A stretch of DNA of 64,000 nt from Indioceanicola profundi (GCF_003568845.1 NZ_CP030126.1:1019001-1083000); one strand, 5' to 3'; counted from the first letter of the stretch, positions 44,075 through 53,246 are shown. The notes: generated from the letters alone by a model not told the origin. Numbers and translations are program-made.

Positions 44075-44623
44075 TCAGACCTCCTGCCCGTCCGAGCTGT
44101 CCAGACGCAGGTTCAGGATCGTGAAGCCGAGGGGAGGCGGATAGATGCGTTGGACCTCCCTGCGCGCCTCGCCCAGATTGTCGGCCCAGACTTCGACCAC
44201 CTGCGGCGAGGCCCAACTCTTGTCCAGGGATGGGTGCTGCTTTCCGTCCACGACGGCGGCCTGGACCTGCCGGTTGATCATCCAGGCACGGAAGCAGACG
44301 GGGGTGGAGCCTTCCCGGCCGACGACGCGAATGGGGGACTCCGCCTCCCGTCGCGTGTCCAGCAGCATCTTCTCCAGGGAGAACCGCTGGCGGCGCAGGG
44401 TCGTCATCTCCGACGACAGGCGCGCGATCTCCTGCTTCAGACCGGTGCTGCGCAGATCGAACTGCGCCTCCATGCGGGCCCGCAGGGGAATCACTTCTTC
44501 CGCTGCCTTGATCTGGGGCAGCCCCGCGATCCGCGCCTCGGCGAACCTCCCGATCAGCAGAGCCAGCAGGAATGCTGCTCCGGCGAACAGCGCGGATAGC
44601 AGGATCGTATCGAAGAAGCCCAT
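44075..44623 (-). CDS. Unknown membrane-anchored coiled-coil protein, first of a pair
   Basis: A 182-aa protein. The N-terminal membrane helix is at about 5-25 (ILLSALFAGAAFLLALLIG). A coiled coil follows (about 55-95, LKQEIARLSSEMTTLRRQRF). The C-terminal part contains VEVWADNLGEARREVQRIY and ends ILNLRLDSSDGQEV, comparable with the C-terminal domain of the next protein. The two genes are separated by 3 bp and are surely co-transcribed. A promoter with an A/T-rich upstream element lies before it. Function unknown. Confidence 0.75.
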   Translation of the reverse strand: MGFFDTILLSALFAGAAFLLALLIGRFAEARIAGLPQIKAAEEVIPLRARMEAQFDLRSTGLKQEIARLSSEMTTLRRQRFSLEKMLLDTRREAESPIRVVGREGSTPVCFRAWMINRQVQAAVVDGKQHPSLDKSWASPQVVEVWADNLGEARREVQRIYPPPLGFTILNLRLDSSDGQEV

Positions 44624-44653
44624 GGCTGTGCCCGGTCACCTGTCCCGTCGGGG

Positions 44654-44698
44654 ATCATAGCGCCGGCTCCAGGAATATGGCATTTTAAAAAAATATTA
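44654..44698 (-). promoter_or_regulatory. Candidate promoter with A/T-rich UP element
   Basis: On the minus strand a TATGAT -10 element (44659-44654) is preceded, some 25-40 bases upstream, by an A/T run at 44682-44698 that is the most AT-rich tract in the window. The -35 region is poor. The run begins at the stop codon of the gene upstream. Confidence 0.4.
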
Positions 44699-45331
44699 TC
44701 TGTTCATCTGGTGCGAGCTGTTCTTGCCCAGCGAGACGCCGACTCTCCGCGCTTCCAGCATGAAGGCGCGGGTCATCTGCATGATATCGTTCCGCCAGTA
44801 GAGCTGGGCCAGAGGGTTCACCAGGAAGTCCTGGGGCAACATGGCGTAGCAGTATGTTTCCACCATGTGCACGTCGTGCTCCCACGGGTCCACGGCATCG
44901 CGCCAGCCGATGGTCCATCCGGCGTGGGCGGCCCCGGTCTGCCATCGCTCAAAGCGCGGTGCCACCCCGGCCACGTCCACCAGATCATTGGAGGGAAGAG
45001 CATAGACGATGACGAAGCGCCAGACGTTGAGCTGCAGGCGCATGGTCAGGACATCGCCGAACGCCCGGATGCGGTAGAGCGCATCCGTGGCTCCGGGAAC
45101 GTGCCGGACTTCCACCTCGGCCCGGCCCACTTCATCCAGCCAGGTTTCCTGATCCAGGTTGATGGGCTCGGTGGTGAAGGCGGGCATGGGATGTTCCACG
45201 GCCCGCAAGGACTGCATCATCGGTCCGGTCAGGAAGGCGGAAGTGAGGCGTAGCGCCTGGTCCAGGTTCGGCAGAGCGGCGGCTGCGATCCCGGCCGGCA
45301 ACCCTCCGCCGGCGGAATAGATACGGTCCAT
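44696..45331 (-). CDS. Unknown protein
   Basis: A 211-aa protein from the ATG at 45331, with GGGAG 8 bases upstream. No membrane helix or signal peptide is obvious. The sequence is rich in aromatic and acidic residues (WRDAVDPWEHDVHMVETYCY, LYWRNDIMQMTRAF). I do not recognise a family. It lies upstream of the coiled-coil pair in the same direction, and divergent from thrC. Confidence 0.7.
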   Translation of the reverse strand: MDRIYSAGGGLPAGIAAAALPNLDQALRLTSAFLTGPMMQSLRAVEHPMPAFTTEPINLDQETWLDEVGRAEVEVRHVPGATDALYRIRAFGDVLTMRLQLNVWRFVIVYALPSNDLVDVAGVAPRFERWQTGAAHAGWTIGWRDAVDPWEHDVHMVETYCYAMLPQDFLVNPLAQLYWRNDIMQMTRAFMLEARRVGVSLGKNSSHQMNR

Positions 45332-45501
45332 GGGCGGTCTCCCTATGTCACTGCGCAGGCAACAGACCAGGACGGCCTCTTGTGCCCGAAGGCCCGCGCG
45401 GGTGTGCGGGTGGCGCATGGCGGGACTCGGGACGGGGGCGGTTGCGGGGCAGGGGGGCGGTGGCTAGTGTAGCCGCCCTGGAATCGGGCGGTGAGGATCA
45501 G

Positions 45502-46905
45502 GTGAGCTACATCAGCACGCGGGGCATGGCCCCCAGCCTGGGTTTTGACGATGTGCTGTTGACAGGTCTGGCGCGTGACGGCGGCCTGTATGTGCCGGAC
45601 GTCTGGCCGCAGTTGACCGACGACGACCTGCGCGCCCTGCGCGGCAAGCCCTACGAGGAGGTTGCCGTCCGCGTCATGACGCCCTTCCTCCAGGGCGCTA
45701 TCGGGGAGGAGGAGTTCGCCCGGCTGGTCCGCGACGCTTATTCTACCTTTACCCACCGCGCCATCACGCCGCTGATCCAGCTCGACCAGCGCAACTGGGT
45801 GGTGGAGCTGTTCCATGGGCCGACCCTGGCCTTCAAGGATGTGGCGCTGCAACTGCTCGGCCGTCTCTTCGACCATGTGCTGGCGAAGCGGGACAGCCGC
45901 ATCACCGTGGTCGGGGCCACCAGCGGGGATACCGGCTCCGCCGCCATCGAGGCCTGCCGCGACCGGGAGCGGGTGGATATCGTCATCCTGCACCCCTATG
46001 GCCGCACCAGCGAGGTACAGCGCCGGCAGATGACGAGCGTGCTCTCCTCCAACGTCCGGAACGTGGCGCTCCAGGGCACGTTCGACGATGCGCAGGACGC
46101 CGTGAAGGCGATGTTCAACGATCCGGAGTTCCGGGCCGAAGTGAACCTGTCCGCCGTGAATTCCATCAACTGGGCCCGCATCATGGCCCAGATCGTCTAT
46201 TACGTGACGGCCGCCGTGGCACTGGGCGCGCCGGACCGGGAAGTGGCCTTCGCCGTTCCGACCGGGAATTTCGGCAATGTCTACGCCGCCTATGCCGCCA
46301 AGGCGATGGGCGTGCCGATCGCCCGCCTGATCGTCGGCACCAACGAGAATGATATCCTGGCCCGCTTCTTCCAGCAGGGCGAGATGAAGACCTCGGTGGT
46401 CGTGCCTACCATCAGCCCCAGCATGGACATCCAGGTCTCCAGCAACTTCGAGCGGCTGCTGTTCGATCTGATGGACCGCGACGGCGCTGCCGTGGCCGCT
46501 ACCATGGACGAGTTCAAGCGCACCGGCCGCTTCCAGGTCTCCCAGGGGCAGCTCACCCGGGCCATCGAGCTTTTCGAGGGGCACCGTTGCGGCCAGGAGG
46601 AGACGCTTGAGGAAATGGCGCGCACCTACCGCGACGCCGGCTACATGCTGGACCCGCATACGGCGGTCGGCGTGAATGCGGCGCGAAAGGCCGATCTGGA
46701 CCCGTCCGTGCCCATCGTGTCGCTGGCCTGCGCCCATCCTGCCAAGTTCCCGGATGCGGTGGAGCGGGCAACCGGCATCCGTCCCGGACTGCCGCGGCAT
46801 CTCGCCGACCTGTTCGAGCGGCCCGAGCGTGTCCATGTACTTCCCAACGATATGGACGTGCTGAAGCGCTTCGTGCGGGAGCAGTCGCGGGCCGTCCGCG
46901 GCTGA
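45502..46905 (+). CDS. thrC: Threonine synthase
   Basis: Converts O-phosphohomoserine to threonine with PLP. It has 467 aa from the GTG at 45502, with GAGG upstream. Typical features of the longer threonine synthases are YISTRGMAPSLGFDDVLL, the PLP lysine in HGPTLAFKDVALQ, GATSGDTGSAAIEAC, and PTGNFGNVYAAYAAKAMG. The next genes, an M16 peptidase and a GNAT acetyltransferase, follow in the same order in many alphaproteobacteria. thrB lies 5 kb away at 52.0-53.0 kb on the other strand. Confidence 0.96.
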   Translation: MSYISTRGMAPSLGFDDVLLTGLARDGGLYVPDVWPQLTDDDLRALRGKPYEEVAVRVMTPFLQGAIGEEEFARLVRDAYSTFTHRAITPLIQLDQRNWVVELFHGPTLAFKDVALQLLGRLFDHVLAKRDSRITVVGATSGDTGSAAIEACRDRERVDIVILHPYGRTSEVQRRQMTSVLSSNVRNVALQGTFDDAQDAVKAMFNDPEFRAEVNLSAVNSINWARIMAQIVYYVTAAVALGAPDREVAFAVPTGNFGNVYAAYAAKAMGVPIARLIVGTNENDILARFFQQGEMKTSVVVPTISPSMDIQVSSNFERLLFDLMDRDGAAVAATMDEFKRTGRFQVSQGQLTRAIELFEGHRCGQEETLEEMARTYRDAGYMLDPHTAVGVNAARKADLDPSVPIVSLACAHPAKFPDAVERATGIRPGLPRHLADLFERPERVHVLPNDMDVLKRFVREQSRAVRG

Positions 46906-46972
46906 GGCCGCTTGGAAGTCGCGCCGAAGGGCTGTATCGGTACGGATTGCAGGTTTGCAGGAAAGCTGACGT

Positions 46973-48235
46973 ATGAGTGGAGTGAAGGTCACCACCCTGG
47001 CCAACGGCCTGCGGGTCGCCACCGACCCCATGCCGCATGTGGAGACGGTGACAACGGGCGTTTGGTTCGGTGTCGGCAGCCGGCATGAGCCGGAGGAGGC
47101 CAATGGCGTCGCTCATCTGGTGGAGCACATGCTGTTCAAGGGCACGCCCACCCGCGACGCCCTGCGCATCAGCACGGAGATCGAGGCTGTCGGCGGCCAC
47201 ATGAACGCCCATACCGGGCGCGAGCACACCGCCTATTACGCCAAGGTCCTGAAGGAGGATCTGGGAACCGCGCTGAACGTGCTGGCCGACATGGTGCAGC
47301 ACCCGCTGTTCGACCCGGCCGAGCTGGATCGCGAGCGGCAGGTGATTATCCAGGAGATCGGCCAGGCGGAGGATACGCCGGACGACATCATCAACGATCA
47401 CTTCCTGGCTACCTGCTTCCCCGGCCAGCGCCTCGGCCGCTCCACCCTCGGCACCGCGGAGGTGATTTCTTCCGTGCCGCGACAGGTTCTGGTCGATTAC
47501 GTCGGGCGCAACTACCGCCCCGGTTCGATGGTTGTGACCGCTGCCGGGAATGTGGAGCATGAGCGGGTGGTCGAGCTGGCGGAGCGGCTGTTCACCGATC
47601 TTGGGCGTGGCGAGGCCGAAGCCGGCGACCCCGGCTGCTATGAGGGCGGGGAGTTCCGGGAAGACCGCGACCTGGAGCAGTTGCACCTGATCCTGGGTTT
47701 CCAGGGCGTCGGCAGCCGCAGCCCGGACGTCCATACCGTCTCCGTCCTGTCCACCATCCTTGGCGGGGGCATGTCGTCCCGCCTGTTCCAGGAGGTGCGG
47801 GAGAAGCGGGGGCTGGTCTATTCGGTCGAGAGCTTCAACTGGTCCATGGTGGATGACGGCATATTCGGGATCTATGCCGGCACCGACCCCGACCGCGCCG
47901 GTGAACTGGTGCCGGTCGTCTGCGACGAGGTGCGGAAGCTGGCCGCGACCCTGACCGAGGAGGAGGTCACCCGCGCCCGCACGCAGCTCAAGGCCAGCCA
48001 GTTGATGGGGCTGGAGAGCACGACGAACAGGGCGGAACAGCTCGGCACCCAGCTTCTGGTCTTCGGCCGGCATCTGACGCCGGCGGAAATCTCGGCCCGC
48101 ATTGATGCCGTCGATCTTGCGGCGGTGCGGCGGTGCGCGGAGCAGGTGTTCGCCACCACCCCGACTTTGGCGGCCATCGGTCCCCTCGACAGGCTGGAAA
48201 CCTACCGGGGCATCCGCGCCCGGCTGGCCGGCTGA
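46973..48235 (+). CDS. M16-family zinc peptidase (processing-peptidase-like)
   Basis: A 420-aa member of the M16B family, related to mitochondrial processing peptidase beta. The inverted zinc motif HxxEH is H48-L-V-E51-H52, and the distal Glu is expected in the following helix region (NAHTGREHTAYY and beyond). The C-terminal half contains FQEVREKRGLVYSVES, the typical Arg/Tyr substrate-binding motif. No signal peptide is visible, so it is probably cytoplasmic. Confidence 0.93.
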   Translation: MSGVKVTTLANGLRVATDPMPHVETVTTGVWFGVGSRHEPEEANGVAHLVEHMLFKGTPTRDALRISTEIEAVGGHMNAHTGREHTAYYAKVLKEDLGTALNVLADMVQHPLFDPAELDRERQVIIQEIGQAEDTPDDIINDHFLATCFPGQRLGRSTLGTAEVISSVPRQVLVDYVGRNYRPGSMVVTAAGNVEHERVVELAERLFTDLGRGEAEAGDPGCYEGGEFREDRDLEQLHLILGFQGVGSRSPDVHTVSVLSTILGGGMSSRLFQEVREKRGLVYSVESFNWSMVDDGIFGIYAGTDPDRAGELVPVVCDEVRKLAATLTEEEVTRARTQLKASQLMGLESTTNRAEQLGTQLLVFGRHLTPAEISARIDAVDLAAVRRCAEQVFATTPTLAAIGPLDRLETYRGIRARLAG

Positions 48236-48240
48236 GGAGG

Positions 48241-48846
48241 GTGAGCCGCGCCGTGCCGATCCGCATCTTCCAGACGGGGCTGCTGTCCCCGCCGGCCATC
48301 CGGGTCGAGGGCGAAGGAGTCTTCATTCGCCCGGCCCAGGCCAAGGACTGGGAGGAGTGGGCGGCGCTGCGCGAGATCAGCCGGGATTTCCTTGTCCCGT
48401 GGGAGCCGACCTGGCCCGCCGATGCCCTGACCCGCACCGCCTTCCAGCGGCGGGTTCGCCGGCAGGCGGTGGAATGGCGGGAGGATGAGGCCTACAGCTT
48501 CCTGACCTTCGAACGGAGGTCGGGCCGGCTGGTGGGCGGTATCGGCCTGTCCAATGTCCGGCGCGGCGTGGCCCAGATGGGCACCATGGGCTATTGGGTG
48601 GGCAAACCCTTCGCCCGACGCGGCTACACGACGGAAAGCGCCAAGCTGCTGCTGAACTTCGCCTTCGGCCAGCTCGGCCTGCACCGGGTGGAGGCTGCGT
48701 GCCTGCCCACCAATATTCCGAGCCAGGGCGTACTGGAGAAAGCCGGTTTCACGCGGGAAGGCTATGCACGGGGCTATCTGCGGATCGATGGCCGCTGGGC
48801 CGACCATGTGCTCTACGCCGTGCTGAAGGACGATCTGGTCGGATAG
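48241..48846 (+). CDS. GNAT acetyltransferase, RimJ-like
   Basis: A 201-aa GNAT-fold N-acetyltransferase. The acetyl-CoA motif is GKPFARRGYTTES (Q/RxxGxG/A type), and LGLHRVEAACLPTNIPSQGV with VLEKAGFTREGYARGY is the RimI/RimJ-type C-terminal half. The GTG at 48241 overlaps the GAGGAGG signal; a GTG 12 bases later (48253) has better spacing. RimJ acetylates a ribosomal protein N-terminus, but the substrate here is not known. It is probably co-transcribed with the M16 gene. Confidence 0.88.
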   Translation: MSRAVPIRIFQTGLLSPPAIRVEGEGVFIRPAQAKDWEEWAALREISRDFLVPWEPTWPADALTRTAFQRRVRRQAVEWREDEAYSFLTFERRSGRLVGGIGLSNVRRGVAQMGTMGYWVGKPFARRGYTTESAKLLLNFAFGQLGLHRVEAACLPTNIPSQGVLEKAGFTREGYARGYLRIDGRWADHVLYAVLKDDLVG

Positions 48847-48874
48847 AAGCGCGTTCCGCTCCGCCCTCTAGGCG

Positions 48875-49696
48875 CTAGGGCGTGCCATCCACCGTCTCGA
48901 TGGTCGCCAGATGCCCGATGATGTCGGCATAGAAGAGTTCCCGCGCTTCCAGCCGTACGGGCACCAGGGGCCCGCCTTCTTGGGGGCGGCCGAGCCAAAG
49001 GTCGAAGCCGCGGCGGCTGCCGTCGCGGGGAATCGTCCAGAAATCGTCGTTGCCGCGGCGAGCCTGACGGAAACCTGCGACCGGATCGATTTCGATCCGG
49101 CAGCCGATGGCTTCCCCCTCATAAGCGTTGTAGCTGTTCTTCTTCAGCTGCCGGTTCTTGCCCGGTTCGGCCAGGACATCGTATCGGCGACGCCCATCGA
49201 ATACGGGGACGCGCGCCTCGCAGGATCCGCCCGAAGCCTCCGCCGACAGGGCGATGGCGACGGAGGCCGAGAGAAGGTCCACCGTGCCGGGGCGAAGTTC
49301 CGGCGGCACGGCGTTCTCATCCTCTTCGGACTGCGGCGGGGTCTGATGATGGGTGACGGTGTCGCCGGAATAGTCCAGAACGGCTTCCCACTTCCTGTTG
49401 CGGAGGGTGCGCAGGCTGGTGAAGCGGTCGGGCGCGACTCCGGCCGGGCCGGACAGGGCGCCATTGGCCTCCGCCGTGTAGGACCAGTGGACCAGCCGGT
49501 CCAGCAGGTCGTTGGCCCGTGCGCCGACGGCGACATGGTACCGGTCGTCGGCAAGTTCCGTCTCCAGCGTCATGCGGCCGAGGCTGATGCCGCCAACATA
49601 GACATCGTATCCGAGCCGCAACGTCTCCGCCGCGGCGGGCAGGGCGGAGAGGGTGAGCAAGGCGGCTGCAGCCGCCATGGTGCAGGAGGCTTTCAT
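48875..49696 (-). CDS. DUF3108 protein, second copy
   Basis: A 273-aa exported DUF3108 protein from the ATG at 49696. The signal peptide ends at about ALPAAAETL. The core LRLGYDVYVGGISLG, LLDRLVHWSYTAEA, LRPGTVDLLSASVAIA and the Cys pair (SGGSCEAR and AIGCRIE) match the copy at 23.7-24.6 kb, but the Arg/Glu insertion of that copy is absent. The upstream yqgE gene is in the same direction. Confidence 0.85.
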   Translation of the reverse strand: MKASCTMAAAAALLTLSALPAAAETLRLGYDVYVGGISLGRMTLETELADDRYHVAVGARANDLLDRLVHWSYTAEANGALSGPAGVAPDRFTSLRTLRNRKWEAVLDYSGDTVTHHQTPPQSEEDENAVPPELRPGTVDLLSASVAIALSAEASGGSCEARVPVFDGRRRYDVLAEPGKNRQLKKNSYNAYEGEAIGCRIEIDPVAGFRQARRGNDDFWTIPRDGSRRGFDLWLGRPQEGGPLVPVRLEARELFYADIIGHLATIETVDGTP

Positions 49697-49770
49697 GCCG
49701 GGCAGCATCCTGCCGGATTGTGTCGGCGATGGGGTCGGAACCGGGCGGAGGAGGGGCGTCCGGGGCGGTC

Positions 49771-50343
49771 TCAGGCGTGGCCGGCTTCGCCGGACAGCAT
49801 CGACAGGCTGACGCCCAGCTTCGCGATGGCCCGCTCCCACTTGGTATCCAGGTCGGCATCGAACAGGATGGCGGGATCGGCCGGCGCGTGCAGCCAGCCG
49901 TTGGACTGCATTTCCTGATCGAGCTGCCCGGCTCCCCAGCCGGCATAGCCCAGCGCCAGGATGCTCTTCTGTGGCCCCCGACCCTCCGCGATGGCGCGCA
50001 GCACGTCGACCGTGGCGGTCAGGGCCACGTCGTCATCGACCAGCAGCGTCGCCTCGCGCGTGTAGTCGGTGGTGTGCAGGACGAAGCCGCGGCCGGACTC
50101 GACCGGGCCGCCATAATGTACCCGCATGTCGCCGAGCTGCTGCTCCACCTCGATTCCGAGCTGCTCCAGCAAGTCAGTGAACCCGATTCCCGCAAAGGGC
50201 TTGTTCAGGACCAGACCCATCGCGCCGTCCGTCGTATGGGCGCAGACATAGATCACGGTCCTGGCGAAGCGCGGATCGGACATCTGCGGCATCGCGATGA
50301 GGAGCTGACCCGTCAGGTATTGGCGGATTTCCTTGTCCATCAT
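49771..50343 (-). CDS. YqgE/AlgH-family protein
   Basis: A 190-aa protein of the UPF0301 (YqgE/AlgH) family, starting MMDKE, so the true start is either of two ATGs. Signatures are GQLLIAMPQMSDPRFARTVI (20 residues), NKPFAGIGFTDLL, YGGPVESGRGFVLH and LGYAGWGAGQLDQEM. The family role is unclear; a regulatory link in Pseudomonas gave the AlgH name. Confidence 0.92.
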   Translation of the reverse strand: MMDKEIRQYLTGQLLIAMPQMSDPRFARTVIYVCAHTTDGAMGLVLNKPFAGIGFTDLLEQLGIEVEQQLGDMRVHYGGPVESGRGFVLHTTDYTREATLLVDDDVALTATVDVLRAIAEGRGPQKSILALGYAGWGAGQLDQEMQSNGWLHAPADPAILFDADLDTKWERAIAKLGVSLSMLSGEAGHA

Positions 50344-50665
50344 GGGCGGGCGCTCACCTGCTGCTGTCCAAAGGGCTGTCCGATCGGGTGGTCCTTGAGT
50401 CCGTTTCCCTGACCTGTCCGAAAGAGCGTAACACAGGTCCTGGCGGTGCTCCTATCGCATGCTAGGACGGGGAGCGTGGGCAACGAACCATCCCGGTGGT
50501 CGCTCAAGGAAAACCCGCTTCCGTGGCAAAGGTTGCCGGAGTGCCGGAAGAACACGGCCTCACCCTCCTGGGCGCTGCCAGCGACACCCTCTTGCCGCGA
50601 ACCGCGGGGCAGCCTAGAACCAGCTTCATTGCTCCGAACCCCAACCCGCCGGGAGGACAGTAAAG
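50344..50665. other. Intergenic region between yqgE and the peroxiredoxin gene
   Basis: 322 bp between divergent genes. A promoter for the peroxiredoxin gene lies near the right end. Nothing else is recognisable; short frames here lack ribosome binding sites. Confidence 0.6.
50592..50620 (+). promoter_or_regulatory. Candidate peroxiredoxin promoter
   Basis: TTGCCG (50592-50597) and TAGAAC (50615-50620) are 17 bases apart, about 45 bp before the ATG. Confidence 0.45.
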
Positions 50666-51148
50666 ATGAGCATCCAAGTCGGTGACCGCATTCCGTCCGT
50701 GACGCTGAAGCACCTTACAGAGGGCGGCATGCAGGAGATCTCCACGGACGAGATCTTCAAGGGCAAGAAGGTGGTGCTCTTCGCCGTTCCCGGCGCCTTC
50801 ACGCCAACCTGCTCGGCCAAGCATCTCCCTGGCTTCGTGGAGCATGCGGACGAGTTCAAGGCCAAGGGGGTGGACACGATCGTCTGCATGGCCGTGAACG
50901 ATCCCTTCGTCATGCAGGCCTGGGGCAAGTCCAACAATGTCGGCGACAAGCTGCTGATGCTTCCCGATGGCAACGGCGCGCTCACCCGCGAACTGGGGCT
51001 GGAGATGGACGGCACCGCCTACAATCTCGGTCTCCGCAGCCAGCGCTTCGCCCTGGTCGCCGAAGACGGCGTGGTAAAGAGCCTGCAGATCGAAAAGCCG
51101 GGCGCCTTCGAGGTCTCCTCGGCCGACTACATTCTGAAGCAGATCTGA
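50666..51148 (+). CDS. Peroxiredoxin, Prx5/AhpE-like type
   Basis: A 160-aa thiol peroxidase of the Prx5 group, which reduces hydrogen peroxide and alkyl hydroperoxides. The peroxidatic cysteine is C49 in VPGAFTPTCS, and the conserved Arg is in GLRSQRFALV. It matches members that use glutathione or glutaredoxin. GGGAGGA lies before the ATG. A strong terminator follows. Confidence 0.95.
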   Translation: MSIQVGDRIPSVTLKHLTEGGMQEISTDEIFKGKKVVLFAVPGAFTPTCSAKHLPGFVEHADEFKAKGVDTIVCMAVNDPFVMQAWGKSNNVGDKLLMLPDGNGALTRELGLEMDGTAYNLGLRSQRFALVAEDGVVKSLQIEKPGAFEVSSADYILKQI

Positions 51149-51172
51149 CGCGACGGGTCCTGCCGGATGTGC

Positions 51173-51200
51173 AAACGGCCGCCCCTCAGGGCGGCCGTTT
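51173..51200. terminator. Terminator after the peroxiredoxin gene
   Basis: AAACGGCCGCCC and GGGCGGCCGTTT form a perfect 12-bp stem with loop CTCA. The A/T ends let it work in both directions; the minus-strand operon ends close by. Confidence 0.85.
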
Positions 51201-51227
51201 CCGTTCGGCACGTCGGCGACGCCAGGA

Positions 51228-51575
51228 TCACTCGGGAGCGGCCGCTCGGTCCGTTACTGACTTCCTCGTGAGTTCCAATAGAAGACGTGTCCTATTGTGG
51301 ATGCCGCATTCCAGATTGCGGTAGTTCAGCAAAAGCCCGTCCAGCATCTGCGCCTTTACGGGTTCACTGTAACGGGTCGTGTCGACCAGCATGCGGATAC
51401 CATCGGCGATGGCGTCGCAGCCGGTCTCCGGGTCCTTGCGCCGGTTGATTGCAGGGACCGAGGATTCTTCGTCATTTCCGGCCAGCAGCTTCTCCGGCAC
51501 CCGGAACAGGCCGAGTCCGTAACCGATTCCGCCCGCCACCAGCACCAACAAGATCGTCTTCACTACCCTGCGCAT
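51228..51575 (-). CDS. Unknown small protein with N-terminal membrane helix
   Basis: A 115-aa protein. A hydrophobic helix at about 6-24 (KTILLVLVAGGIGYGLGLF) works as a signal anchor. The periplasmic part contains two cysteines (GCDAIADG and LECGIHN) that could form a disulfide. It is the last gene after thrB and rnhA, 12 bp from rnhA. I do not recognise the family. Confidence 0.7.
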   Translation of the reverse strand: MRRVVKTILLVLVAGGIGYGLGLFRVPEKLLAGNDEESSVPAINRRKDPETGCDAIADGIRMLVDTTRYSEPVKAQMLDGLLLNYRNLECGIHNRTRLLLELTRKSVTDRAAAPE

Positions 51576-51587
51576 CGCTCTCTCTCC

Positions 51588-52037
51588 TCACCCGCCCCGC
51601 GCGGAGCGGAGCCCTTCGCGGGCAAGCGCGTCGGCGCGTTCATTCTCCACATGGCCGGCATGGCCCTTGACCCAGTGGAACTGGACCTTGTTCCGGGTCA
51701 CCAGCTCATCCAGCCGTCGCCAGAGATCCTCGTTCTTGACCGGGTCCTTGCTGGCGGTCTTCCACCCGTTCTTCTTCCAGCCGTGAATCCACTGGGTGAT
51801 TCCGTTCTTTACGTACTGGCTGTCGGTGTGGAGATGGATTTCCACCGGGCGGGTTAATGCCTCCAGCGCCTTGATGGCCGCCATCAACTCCATCCGGTTG
51901 TTGGTGGTCTGCGGCTCGCCGCCCATCATCTCCTTCTCGACCTCGCCGTAGCGAAGCACGACGCCCCAGCCGCCGGGGCCGGGGTTGCCGCTGCAGGCCC
52001 CGTCGGTCCAGGCCTCCACCAATTTCTTGTCGCTCAT
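51588..52037 (-). CDS. rnhA: Ribonuclease HI
   Basis: Cuts the RNA strand of RNA-DNA hybrids. It has 149 aa. The four metal-binding acids are D12 (TDGAC), E50 (RMELM), D72 (HTDSQY) and D136 (ERADALA). The basic handle region [12 protein letters not shown] is present, as in E. coli RNase HI. It starts 10 bp after thrB, a gene pair conserved in alphaproteobacteria. Confidence 0.97.
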   Translation of the reverse strand: MSDKKLVEAWTDGACSGNPGPGGWGVVLRYGEVEKEMMGGEPQTTNNRMELMAAIKALEALTRPVEIHLHTDSQYVKNGITQWIHGWKKNGWKTASKDPVKNEDLWRRLDELVTRNKVQFHWVKGHAGHVENERADALAREGLRSARGG

Positions 52038-52047
52038 GGGAATCCGG

Positions 52048-53019
52048 TTAGTCGGTGAGGTCGAGGCCGTAATCGCCGATGCCCCGCACCTGCGCGTGGA
52101 AGCGCAGCTTGTGCAGATATTCCAGCGGGTCCTTCCGCTTCACCATGGCGCCTGCCGGCGTGTTCAGCCAGTCATAGAGGCGGGTTAGCAGGAAGCGCAT
52201 CGCCGCTCCCCGGCAGAGCAGGGGCAGGGCCGCCATTTCCTCCACCGCCAAGGGCCGGACGGCACGGTAGTTCGCCAGCAGCAGGCGGGCCTTGGTGATG
52301 TTGAACGATCCGTCCTGCTCGAAGCACCAGGCATTCAGGGAGATCGCTATGTCGTAGGCGAACAGGTCGGTGCAGGCGAAATAGAAGTCGATCAGACCCG
52401 ACAGTCTGCCGCTGCGGAAGAACACATTGTCCGGAAACAGATCGGCATGGATCACGCCGGAGGGCAGGCCGGTGGGCCAATCCCGCTCCAGCACGTCCAG
52501 CTCCGCCGCCAGCGTGCCGGCTAGACCGGGCTTCACCTCGTCGGCGCGGGCCCGGCTCGCCTCGAACAGAGGGCGCCAGCCAGCGACGGACAGGCTGTTG
52601 GCCCGCCACATGGGGAAGCTGGCCCCGGCAACGTGGAGCTGGGCAAGCGCACCGCCCAGGCCAGCGCAATGCTCCGGTAGGATACGGCGGGGCCACATGC
52701 CGGACAGGAAGGTGACGATCACCGCCGGCCGGCCGCACAGCTCCCGCAGCGCCACGCCATCCTTGCCCTTCACCGGCTGCGGGCATTCCACGCCATTGGC
52801 GGCCAGATGCTCCATCAGGTTCAGGAAGAAGGGCAGGTCGGCCGGGTCCACCCGCTTCTCATAGAGCGTCAGGATGAAGGACCCGCTTTCCGTCACCAGC
52901 AGGTAGTTGGAGTTCTCCACCCCTTCCGCGATGCCCTTGGCAGACAGCACCCCGCCCAGATCGTACTGGGCGACGAATGCGTGCAGATCCTCGTCGGAAA
53001 CTTCGGTGTAAACGGCCAT
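52048..53019 (-). CDS. thrB: Homoserine kinase
   Basis: Phosphorylates homoserine for threonine synthase. It has 323 aa of the aminoglycoside-phosphotransferase-like ThrB type found in alphaproteobacteria, not the GHMP type. Signatures are [12 protein letters not shown] at the start, the VENSNYLL segment, [13 protein letters not shown] with the catalytic Asp, and [15 protein letters not shown] for metal binding. The first enzyme of the alphaproteobacterial cluster, ispH, is not visible upstream; a sigma-54 promoter region is there instead. Confidence 0.95.
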   Translation of the reverse strand: MAVYTEVSDEDLHAFVAQYDLGGVLSAKGIAEGVENSNYLLVTESGSFILTLYEKRVDPADLPFFLNLMEHLAANGVECPQPVKGKDGVALRELCGRPAVIVTFLSGMWPRRILPEHCAGLGGALAQLHVAGASFPMWRANSLSVAGWRPLFEASRARADEVKPGLAGTLAAELDVLERDWPTGLPSGVIHADLFPDNVFFRSGRLSGLIDFYFACTDLFAYDIAISLNAWCFEQDGSFNITKARLLLANYRAVRPLAVEEMAALPLLCRGAAMRFLLTRLYDWLNTPAGAMVKRKDPLEYLHKLRFHAQVRGIGDYGLDLTD

Positions 53020-53109
53020 GCCCCTTGGCTAGCGGGTTCCCGCGCCGGGGTCAATCGGCGGCGCTGTGAACAGGTTGGGAAATGGCGTTGCCTGAGCCGG
53101 TGGCAAAAG

Positions 53110-53156
53110 TGGCGATGCGGTGGCGAAGTCCGCCATTTTGTGGCGGCGTCGTGGCG
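53110..53156. promoter_or_regulatory. Candidate upstream activator sites of the psp operon
   Basis: TGGCG occurs at 53110, 53121, 53141 and 53152, with CGCCA at 53131. Spacings of 11, 20 and 11 bp keep the copies nearly on one face of the helix. They lie about 100-147 bp before the predicted start, where PspF-type enhancer sites are found. The identity of the binding protein is inferred. Confidence 0.45.
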
Positions 53157-53230
53157 CGCTCGTCGGGGCGGCGGTGTGTGCAAAAACGAAAATCCATCTA
53201 AAACAATAGGTTAGTGTCACCTCCAGCACT

Positions 53231-53246
53231 TGGCACGCCGGTTGCT
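53231..53246 (+). promoter_or_regulatory. Sigma-54 (-24/-12) promoter of the psp operon
   Basis: TGGCAC-N5-TTGCT matches the sigma-54 consensus with the invariant GG (53232-53233) and GC (53244-53245) at correct spacing, extended at the left by CT. Transcription would begin near 53257, about 45 nt before the small first gene. Confidence 0.85.

Noticed and set aside
53020-53230. A pspF gene divergent from the psp operon.
   Set aside because: The region is about 210 bp long, and the divergent gene is a clear homoserine kinase.
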